Assembly (NCBI GenBank): GCA_964617665.1 | Contig: CAZUAH010000076.1 | Coordinates: forward strand, 1-38,798 | Direction of reading: 5' to 3' | DNA: 38,798 nt | DNA from: JADHUC01 sp964617665 | GTDB lineage: Bacteria; Planctomycetota; Planctomycetia; Pirellulales; Pirellulaceae | Part shown: positions 33,141-38,798 of the stretch, piece after piece | Numbering within the stretch: position 1 is the stretch's first letter | How the letters are laid out: each line of letters starts with the position of its first letter | Made by a program: the position numbers and the translations under genes | Notes under the pieces: generated by a model | Databases searched by the model: none | What the model was told of the DNA's origin: nothing | The model's input: only the letters and a program-made list of their open reading frames with translations

Positions 33141-34231
33141 GTGCCGCCACCTGCCAGTTTCTTCAGCTCCGTGAGGACCTCCGCAGAGAAGTTCGTCTTG
33201 TAGGCCAAGGCGTCCCGCACCGTTTGGAAGGGCAGGAACTTCGTAAAGGCCTCGTACCAATTGCCCAGGGTAAAGAGCTCGTCGCGCTGCTGATAAAGCA
33301 CCTGGATTAATACGTTCTTCTCGAATTCCAGTCCGTCAAATTCCATCATTTGCACCCGCGCGTCGAACCCGCCCGGTACGCCCAAAGCCGGCGGGGCGAT
33401 GGAAATGGAATCGAACTGATCGTAGTAGTCCGCGTTGGACTGGTGTACCTCGGCGAGTTTCTCCAGCGTTATCTGGCCCATGCTGGTGATCTCAATCGCC
33501 GAGGCGTCGATCGACTGCTTGCTGGTGTCGTCGAGAGTGACATTCTTCTGGATGTAGCCGTTGCGTTCAAATTCTTTCATCGCGTTGACGAATTTGGCGT
33601 ACTGGGTGTCCGGCCACGTGCTCAGGTAGGCCCTCACCGGCGACTCATCCAGAAACGCCTCCGCCGGTGTGCTTCCCTGCGAAAGATGGTAATCCAAGAG
33701 CATCAGGAGGAACACATCCCCGTAGGCCCCAAGCTTGCGATCGATCTCGTGCTGCGGAAGTTCGGGTACCACCGGAACGATTACCAGATCCAGCAGCCGA
33801 TAGTCATGCGACCGGTCGTGGTAAGTGCAGACGCTCATGTACTGCCACGCTGGCCGATGAATACTAACCGGACCCGGGCTGGAGTTGTGGTTGACGTAGT
33901 ACTCCAGCTCTATGAGGCCCTTCCGCTGGTTGGTGTGAAGCTGGATCAACTCCTCCTGAAGGAAGGGAAGATCCGGATACTCTTCGATTTCGAGTTCGTC
34001 TCGACGACTAGGGTTCAGCGCGTACTTTTCCAGCAAGTTTTCAATGGACGACTGGGCTGCATCAGGATCCTGTACCTCGATGTAGAACGCTTCCTCCAGC
34101 GGCGCATCGCCAATTGAAATGCGAATGTCCCAGGCGTCCTTCTCGTAGTCCGCCAGATCCGGGGGCTGAAAAGCCGTGTCAGCTCCCGGCATGTCCTTGG
34201 CAAACCTTAGGCTCTCCTGTGAGAAATCCAT
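33137..34231 (-). CDS. Unknown protein in NspC-like unit
   Basis: A 364-residue, acidic, apparently cytoplasmic protein. The ATG at 34231 lies one base after the stop of the lipoprotein gene and has GGAG seven bases upstream; the frame extends 65 codons but only by running through that gene. No signal peptide, membrane segment or known catalytic motif was seen. Residues 1-130 are alpha/beta with many acidic residues (DYEKDAWDIRISIGDAPLEE, PFLQEELIQLHTNQRKGLIELE). Around residues 230-285 the pattern YAKFVNAMKEFERNGYI, a polar loop and IEITSMGQITLEKLAEV could be a winged-helix-like segment. It overlaps the NAT/transglutaminase-like gene by four bases. The tight packing suggests that it works with its neighbours, but no function can be named. 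Confidence 0.78.
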   Translation of the reverse strand: MDFSQESLRFAKDMPGADTAFQPPDLADYEKDAWDIRISIGDAPLEEAFYIEVQDPDAAQSSIENLLEKYALNPSRRDELEIEEYPDLPFLQEELIQLHTNQRKGLIELEYYVNHNSSPGPVSIHRPAWQYMSVCTYHDRSHDYRLLDLVIVPVVPELPQHEIDRKLGAYGDVFLLMLLDYHLSQGSTPAEAFLDESPVRAYLSTWPDTQYAKFVNAMKEFERNGYIQKNVTLDDTSKQSIDASAIEITSMGQITLEKLAEVHQSNADYYDQFDSISIAPPALGVPGGFDARVQMMEFDGLEFEKNVLIQVLYQQRDELFTLGNWYEAFTKFLPFQTVRDALAYKTNFSAEVLTELKKLAGGGT

Positions 34232-34232
34232 C

Positions 34233-35003
34233 CTAGACTCCAAAGCCGCTGCTACCTCGGAATGATCCGCCGCCGGAACTACGAACACCGGAGCTGCGCG
34301 TCGAAGAGATACGGCTAGTGCGCGAGGATGAGACCTGGCTGGACGCACTGCGGAAACCGGCACCGTAGCGTTTGGCGGCGCTTGTTTGGTAGGCCGAGTT
34401 GGTTTTGACCTGGGAGGCGTACGCACTGGAACCTCGGTACGACGCCCGATTCGCGCTCATAGCGCTATAGCTCGAGGCGGGTGTGTGGTACCCGCCGCTC
34501 CAACGACCCAGCGCATACCACATGAAAAAGGACGACCCGTGACGCCGGTGGGTCGTCCCGGTGCTCCCCCCGTTCTCCTCCTCCTTCTTCGCCGCCGCGA
34601 TTTCCTCCTCCTTGGGTTCGTACGGCCAGGACTCGGAGTAGTAGGAGTTCACGCCAGCGCCCTTCAGGGTGGCCGTGCCGTTGGCGACGGTAATCGTGAA
34701 GAGCCGGTCGTCGGAACTGGTGATCTGCTTGTCCTTGTCGAGATCCTCGTAAGCGCCGTACTGGAATCCGCCCTCCACCTTGTTCGCATTGAAGATGACC
34801 AAGCCATCCCCTTCGAAGATTTCGTTCACACGTTTTTCGAAGTCTTCCACGCTCGGGTTCTTCTCAAACGCTTCTTTGACAGCATCCATGTTGATGTGCC
34901 CCATCTCACCGGCCGACGGGTTGCCTCCGCAGCCAGCGACCGCGGACGCCGTTGCCACACCTGCAGCCAGGAAGAACGGTTTGGATCTTCTGCTTCTTTT
35001 CAT
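34233..35003 (-). CDS. Lipoprotein with EF-hand-like loop and Ser/Gly/Arg/Tyr-rich tail (distantly YgiB/DUF1190-like?)
   Basis: A 256-residue protein. The ATG at 35003 is preferred; GGTGGAG sits very close in front, and a TTG 15 bases upstream is an alternative. Residues 1-25 are a lipoprotein signal with lipobox AVAG-C25. Residues 40-65 are helical (MDAVKEAFEKNPSVEDFEKRVN). Residues 87-98 are an EF-hand-like loop (DLDKDKQITSSD) inside a beta-rich domain. After an acidic helix, GSSFFMWYALGRWSGG (156-171) begins a tail of about 90 residues dominated by Ser, Gly, Arg, Tyr and Ala. From memory this resembles E. coli YgiB, which has a similar FWM...GR..GG segment and Ser/Gly tail and whose gene neighbours the ATP-grasp gene ygiC. 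The similarity is weak. It follows the DUF3326 gene by 135 bases and precedes the next gene by one base. Confidence 0.75.
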   Translation of the reverse strand: MKRSRRSKPFFLAAGVATASAVAGCGGNPSAGEMGHINMDAVKEAFEKNPSVEDFEKRVNEIFEGDGLVIFNANKVEGGFQYGAYEDLDKDKQITSSDDRLFTITVANGTATLKGAGVNSYYSESWPYEPKEEEIAAAKKEEENGGSTGTTHRRHGSSFFMWYALGRWSGGYHTPASSYSAMSANRASYRGSSAYASQVKTNSAYQTSAAKRYGAGFRSASSQVSSSRTSRISSTRSSGVRSSGGGSFRGSSGFGV

Positions 35004-35138
35004 GACTCCACCCACCAAAGAAAAGGCTGTAACGAACTAGAATTCACGCAACAACTCATTGAACCTGTACGGGACCCGTTCGCCTCGGATTCTCAAACGG
35101 TCGTCCCGAACGGAACGTCTGACAAATTGGCAGCACTA

Positions 35139-36566
35139 TCACAGATCGTGCTGCTGAAACGATTCCAAGCTTGTCTCCAATGCTGGGGCGTCGTCTTCCA
35201 TGTTGGAGGCGTCTTCGAGTCCATCGTTTTCGCACGTTAGGTTTCCCATGCCCACCGACGACACAATCGTATGTCGAATCGGACGGCGCACGGTTTCCAC
35301 GGCCACGCCGGCACGCATTGCGGTCATCACGCCCGCGGCTTCAAGATAGTTCTCCACGATTATTAGTTTGCCCGGTGCAAACGGTAATGCCGTCAGATCA
35401 TTTTGCATGCAATTCTTGTTCTCCCTAACGGCGATCACAGGTATGCCCTGTTCCAGCGCCGCAAGGGTGGGCAACCCCACGCAACCGTCAGGGATCACCA
35501 GACATGATACATCGGCCGCCGTCAAGACTCCCGTCGACCCGTGGATGGGCGCATCGGGTACCAGACGCGGGCTCCTGTGAAGTCCCCGAAGTATACAATG
35601 CAGGTGCGTCGTCGATACGGCCTCCGCCGATTTCCTCGGGTCAACGATTCCCAGGTTGGTGTTCAATGCCTCCTTCGACGCATCCATGGGCGAATGCGCC
35701 GAGGGCACGTCGAACAGCAGTGAAACTGCATGGGTCAACATAGCCTCAACGCCGCCCCACGGATTGATCATGTCATTCGCTTCGTCACAGAAATACTCGG
35801 TGTAGAAGCTTAGAGGAAGCAGGACCAATGAAGAAATGGCGACCGCGTCGTATTGGCTTCGGCGTTCATGCAACACTCGGAACAGCCGTTGAAGATGCTC
35901 GACCCGTCCAACGGCCCGTCCAGATCGGGAATACAGCGATCGCATCAGGATTTTGTCATGCATCCTCACCACAACCGGGCAATCGATTCCCATGGTTGCC
36001 CGCGCCGCCGAAACGGAATTGATGACTGCCTCGGTGAAAAACGGATCTTCGTGGTCGTCGATCACCGTCATCACGCGGTTCGCACGTACCGGGTGCAGGC
36101 CAACACTGCCATTGAGCAGCCGCGATATCACGCTGCCCTCGACATACAATCCGTTCTCCGGCAGTTCGTTGATATCCGATGCGTTGACAACGTTCGGATG
36201 CGTGATCAGCGTGTCGCAGGCGCTGGCCAACAGTCGCGCCACGGCGCCCGCGTCGCCGGAATGGCCCCCCAAGCGGGCGCCGATTCCCGTAGGAATCAAC
36301 AACGCGGCATTGAAACGATCGGCGTGCTCGTAACGTCGCCGACGAAACCCGAAGATGGAATCCGGCCTCACGTCCCCAAAGGCGCCCGCGTCACTCAGCG
36401 TACCCAACTCGCAGAAATAGCCGTCGGATGTCGTGCGTGTGACCACAAATCGGACGGGGATCTCGCCCGGTCCCAGTTCGGCCAGCACAGCACCCGATAG
36501 GTGCGCAAGTAACCCGACATGGTTCGGGATGACTGGGATGAACACTTCTTTTTCAGTCAACAGCAT
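35139..36566 (-). CDS. DUF3326-like protein
   Basis: A 475-residue protein without a signal peptide. The ATG at 36566 is chosen because GGAG lies seven bases upstream; it overlaps the end of the NspC-like gene by 14 bases, suggesting coupled translation. The middle matches what I recall of DUF3326, a family known from cyanobacteria and plastids: AALLIPTGIGARLGGHSGDA, ARLLASACDTLITHPNVVNA, LPENGLYVEGSVISRLLNG, and the C-terminal stretch DVSCLVIPDGCVGLPTLAALEQGIPVIAVRENK. The last part looks like a glycosyltransferase-B or Rossmann-like C-terminal lobe (PDGCVGLPTLAALEQGIPVIAV). The reaction is unknown. The final 40 residues are an acidic tail. Its fixed position behind a polyamine-type decarboxylase is the best clue to its role. 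Confidence 0.78.
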   Translation of the reverse strand: MLLTEKEVFIPVIPNHVGLLAHLSGAVLAELGPGEIPVRFVVTRTTSDGYFCELGTLSDAGAFGDVRPDSIFGFRRRRYEHADRFNAALLIPTGIGARLGGHSGDAGAVARLLASACDTLITHPNVVNASDINELPENGLYVEGSVISRLLNGSVGLHPVRANRVMTVIDDHEDPFFTEAVINSVSAARATMGIDCPVVVRMHDKILMRSLYSRSGRAVGRVEHLQRLFRVLHERRSQYDAVAISSLVLLPLSFYTEYFCDEANDMINPWGGVEAMLTHAVSLLFDVPSAHSPMDASKEALNTNLGIVDPRKSAEAVSTTHLHCILRGLHRSPRLVPDAPIHGSTGVLTAADVSCLVIPDGCVGLPTLAALEQGIPVIAVRENKNCMQNDLTALPFAPGKLIIVENYLEAAGVMTAMRAGVAVETVRRPIRHTIVSSVGMGNLTCENDGLEDASNMEDDAPALETSLESFQQHDL

Positions 36567-37776
36567 ACGCGTCTCCGCCGCATCCTGACAAATAATCGTC
36601 GTAGTCAAACGCCTTTCTTAGGCGTAGTTGCCCGTCACACCCGTACTCGTAAACGCTCGGCAGGTTGATCCCATTGAACCGGTGTGCTCTCACAAGCGAG
36701 TAGGCGCCGACGTCCTCGAAAACAAGCCTTTGTCCGACGCGCAACGGTGCATCGAAAGTGTATTCGCCGAACAAGTCTCCGGCCAGGCAGGATGAACCGG
36801 CCAACGTGTACGTGTGCTCGCCGTCATCAACCTCGCTGGTTACGTCCACTTTGTAATTGTATTCGTACGATTCTGGGAGATGATTCACACTGACATCCAG
36901 CACCGCAATGCGACGCCCGTCGCGCTCGAATAGGTCCGATACGGTCGCCACGAGAAATCCAGCGCTTCGCACGGTCGCCGCGCCTGGCTCGATGAATACG
37001 CCAAGCCCGTATTTACGCGCCAGCAAGTCGACCGCCTGGTACAACGGACGATAGTCCAGGTCCTCCTCGAACAGATAACCGCCCCCGAGGTTGACCCACC
37101 GAGCTCGGTCGAGAGTTTCCGGGATTCGCTCATCCATCCGCTGGACGGTGGCCAGAAGCTGCCCGAAGTCCTCCGAATCACAATTCGTGTGCACGTGGAC
37201 TCCGGAAACGTCCTTCAATGTCGTTCCGTTTCCATTGTGCGCACTGCGCAGCTCTGACATAGGCACGCCCAGCTTCGAGCCGAGCCGGCAAGGATTGTAT
37301 CGATCATCCTCTACCAACGAGAGCTCGGGATTGACACGAATTCCACAGGCCACCTGCCGCTTGCCCGCCGGGCGGAACCGTCTCCACTGGCTCAGCGAGT
37401 TGAACACAACATAGTCGCAGGTTTCCAGAATCAGCTCGATGTCGTCGGGCCGTATGCAAGGGCTGGTGAAATGCAGCGACTGACGCGCCGCTCGCATTTC
37501 GTCGGCTAACAAGACCTCGAACGGCGAGCTGCAAGAGAAGCCTTCGACGCGCGGAGCCAGTTGCTTGAGTACGGAGGGCACCGAGCATGCCTTGAGCGAA
37601 TAGCATAGGTCGCAGGAAGCCTCGCGGGTCACCGCATGCATGCGCTCGGCCGTGCGAATGATCTCCGCCATGTCAAACACGAAAGCGGGCGAGTCCATTC
37701 GGAGCGACTCGACGATCTCACAGAAGCTCTCTCGCGTACTCGTTGCTGTATCCAACGTTGTCTCTCGCCGTATCAC
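36553..37776 (-). CDS. nspC: Carboxynorspermidine decarboxylase-like PLP enzyme (NspC-like)
   Basis: A 407-residue fold-III PLP decarboxylase of the alanine racemase/ornithine decarboxylase class. It follows the NspC pattern closely: SPAFVFDMAEI, the PLP-lysine region CYSLKACSVPSVL, SPFEVLLADEM, the hallmark VVFNSLSQWRRF, CGIRVNPELS, DRYNPCRLGSKLGV, GVHVHTNCDSEDFG, WVNLGGGYLF, FIEPGAATVRSAGFLVATV, LDVSVNHLPESYEY and LAGSSCLAGDLFGEY. NspC decarboxylates carboxynorspermidine or carboxyspermidine to the polyamine. The usual partner, carboxyspermidine dehydrogenase, is not in the window. The GTG at 37776 gives the longest reasonable protein but has no clear ribosome site; an ATG at 37698 just before SPAFVFD is an alternative. 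It heads the unit with DUF3326, the lipoprotein, the unknown protein and the NAT/transglutaminase-like protein. Paralogous diamino-acid decarboxylases are possible. Confidence 0.85.
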   Translation of the reverse strand: MIRRETTLDTATSTRESFCEIVESLRMDSPAFVFDMAEIIRTAERMHAVTREASCDLCYSLKACSVPSVLKQLAPRVEGFSCSSPFEVLLADEMRAARQSLHFTSPCIRPDDIELILETCDYVVFNSLSQWRRFRPAGKRQVACGIRVNPELSLVEDDRYNPCRLGSKLGVPMSELRSAHNGNGTTLKDVSGVHVHTNCDSEDFGQLLATVQRMDERIPETLDRARWVNLGGGYLFEEDLDYRPLYQAVDLLARKYGLGVFIEPGAATVRSAGFLVATVSDLFERDGRRIAVLDVSVNHLPESYEYNYKVDVTSEVDDGEHTYTLAGSSCLAGDLFGEYTFDAPLRVGQRLVFEDVGAYSLVRAHRFNGINLPSVYEYGCDGQLRLRKAFDYDDYLSGCGGDAYAVD

Positions 37777-37894
37777 AGAACCAAGCCAAAGACGCGTGTG
37801 GCATCAACGCCCCCGCGCCTGCCAAAGTGCTGAACGTTGCCTCAACCACCAAGACCACTTCTCATCGAATTGGTCAGAAATGAACCGGTAAGAT

Positions 37895-37923
37895 AGCATA
37901 CTACTACATGCCAGCCCAGGCAA
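37895..37923 (-). promoter_or_regulatory. Candidate sigma-70 promoter for NspC-like unit
   Basis: On the minus strand TTGCCT (37923-37918) and TATGCT (37900-37895), each four of six to consensus, are separated by 17 bases. Transcription would start near 37887, about 110 bases before the GTG at 37776, leaving room for a leader. Prediction by eye. Confidence 0.3.
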
Positions 37924-38139
37924 TTAGCAGGGAACTTGGGCGAGAAACACGCCAGATGACAGGAGATGCGTCTTCAAGAGCATACCTCATACATCCATCA
38001 GCCCCTTGCGAGTCAGCGCGAGGACGTCAAAAGCTTCTGGGATACGGTCTTGAATGGCCACCTGATACAACGATAAAATCATTCCCGACGGGGCGAAACG
38101 AAAGAATCCATTGTGCGCCCGTACCGTGTGCTGAGTGAT

Positions 38140-38170
38140 CCCGTTTCCGGCCGCTACGGCGGAAGACGGG
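38140..38170. other. Imperfect GC-rich hairpin
   Basis: CCCGTTTCCG from 38140 pairs with CGGAAGACGGG ending at 38170, with one bulge. It has no T-run and its role is unknown. Confidence 0.35.
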
Positions 38171-38245
38171 AAGGCTTCATCTGTTTGAAAGCGGAAAGAC
38201 ACGATGGCCCCGTGAGCCAGGCTTCACGGTACCGGTCGTGGTTGG

Positions 38246-38265
38246 GTCCGACCAGTGAGTCGGAC
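38246..38265. other. Perfect 7-bp hairpin before SNase-fold gene
   Basis: GTCCGAC (38246-38252) pairs with GTCGGAC (38259-38265) around the six-base loop CAGTGA, followed by ATTTCACTTT. It lies 36 bases before the start at 38302 and could be an operator or a weak terminator for an upstream transcript. Confidence 0.35.
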
Positions 38266-38301
38266 ATTTCACTTTGGGCACCAGCAGAGGAAACGCCTCC
38301 T

Positions 38302-38798
38302 ATGGCTCGAGAAGTTTCCGCAACAAGACACAAGCTCGTTTGCGCTCTCTACAGGCACCACCTTAGCCTCGTTACGCTTCTGCTTTTTTCCGCGGGGGCC
38401 TTTTTTCTTGTCGGCGCGCTTCGCTTCAAAAGCGCAATCGGCGCCAGTGCCCCAGAGCGATTTACGACAAACGAAACGGTACGCATTATCGACGTCATCG
38501 ACGGGGACGAGCTGCTGATCGCCAATTCCGACGGAGCCAAAACGGTCCTGCGGCTACTCGGCATCCAATCATTCAACCCAACTGTCAGCGATCCGTCATT
38601 GTCGGAATATGGCCGGATCTGTTTCAATTACCTAAAGGGCCTCACGGTCGATCAGGACGCCCGGTTGGAAATTTCGGAGAAGGGTATCGATGACGAAGGC
38701 CGCTTGCTTGGCACCCTATACCTAGAAGGCGATGACGGCAAATGGACGGTCGACGTGGCAGGCGATTTGATCCGAAAAGGATACACGCTTGTCTATAC
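38302..38798 (+). CDS. Membrane-anchored SNase-fold (thermonuclease-like) protein, C-terminus beyond window
   Basis: The frame is open to the right edge (165 complete codons). Residues 20-40 are a membrane helix (LSLVTLLLFSAGAFFLVGAL) after a basic start, so it is inserted with the rest outside. From residue 58 it follows the staphylococcal nuclease fold: VRIIDVIDGDELLI with the calcium-type D67-G-D69, VLRLLGI with Arg84 at the Arg35 position, and DDEGRLLGTLYLEGDDG with Arg134 at the Arg87 position, then LIRKGYTLVY. In active enzymes the strand after RL is followed by D-T-P-E; here it reads QSFNP, so the catalytic glutamate position appears lost. It may be a nucleic-acid-binding or inactive member. 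The ribosome site is weak. It is divergent from the NspC-like unit. Confidence 0.72.
   Translation, partial: MAREVSATRHKLVCALYRHHLSLVTLLLFSAGAFFLVGALRFKSAIGASAPERFTTNETVRIIDVIDGDELLIANSDGAKTVLRLLGIQSFNPTVSDPSLSEYGRICFNYLKGLTVDQDARLEISEKGIDDEGRLLGTLYLEGDDGKWTVDVAGDLIRKGYTLVY

Larger units (their letters stand above)
37777..38301. other. Divergent intergenic region without a supported gene
   Basis: These 525 bases separate the NspC-like gene (minus) from the SNase-fold gene (plus). Short open frames exist on both strands, including one of 71 codons at 37987-38202 minus, but none has a ribosome site or recognisable product. The region contains a candidate promoter for the NspC-like unit and two hairpins near its right end. 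Confidence 0.5.

Noticed and set aside
34386..35240. Open frame of 284 codons on the plus strand
   Set aside because: It runs antisense across the lipoprotein gene, whose lipobox, domain pattern and tight spacing make the minus strand the coding one.
37987..38202. 71-codon minus-strand frame in the right intergenic region
   Set aside because: GTG start without ribosome site, no recognisable family, and isolated; not enough to call a gene.

Overview
The window looks like chromosomal DNA of a planctomycete (Planctomycetota, probably a Pirellulales-type or related uncultured lineage). The pointers are a DUF1559 prepilin-like protein with the H-X9-DG tail, two exported methyltransferase-like/PQQ-propeller fusions, a Tat-exported GH109-like Gfo/Idh/MocA protein, a DUF4838 protein, a CehA/McbA-type PHP hydrolase, a DUF5060 glycosidase-like protein and many GTG starts. 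No rRNA, tRNA, CRISPR array, transposase or phage gene was seen. The content is accessory carbohydrate and surface biology with a few repair and RNA genes. All identifications are by eye from translated sequence; no database search was run.

Layout. 1-409 is the N-terminal end of an exported protein running off the left edge. 710-3962 holds a DUF1559 pseudopilin-like protein, a convergent zinc-ribbon membrane protein and an AlkC-like DNA glycosylase. 12373-4036 (minus strand) is a possible run of a small membrane protein, a serine hydrolase/DUF4185 fusion, a DUF5060 glycosidase-like protein, a methyltransferase-like/PQQ fusion and an exported ExbD-fold protein. 12699-15905 (plus) is a paralogue of the PQQ fusion. 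21272-15917 (minus) is a compact four-gene unit: MFS transporter, VOC protein, 1049-residue exported protein, EthD protein. Divergent from it are a creatininase-family amidohydrolase and a GH109-like oxidoreductase/glycosidase (21372-23812), separated by a long palindromic repeat. 29669-25909 (minus) is an AGE-family epimerase followed by a DUF4838 protein. Downstream lies a beta-CASP RNase-like protein with three dsRNA-binding domains that lacks its N-terminal metallo-beta-lactamase half. 29852-31525 (plus) is the PHP hydrolase. The right end starts a membrane-anchored SNase-fold protein.

The most interesting unit is 37776-31707 (minus): an NspC-like PLP decarboxylase, a DUF3326 protein, a serine/glycine/arginine-rich lipoprotein with a faint resemblance to YgiB (DUF1190), a protein of unknown family, and a NAT/transglutaminase-like Cys-His-Asp protein. 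Four of the five are joined by 1-nt spacing or by 3-14 nt overlaps. Established knowledge links NspC to polyamine synthesis and NAT/transglutaminase folds to amide-bond chemistry on amines. The inference, unproven, is a polyamine-linked modification of the surface lipoprotein.

Working together: the transporter, epimerase, glycosidase-like proteins, GH109-like protein and exported propellers fit uptake and processing of complex glycans or sugar acids. No classical polysaccharide lyase and no SusCD pair is present, so the substrate cannot be named.
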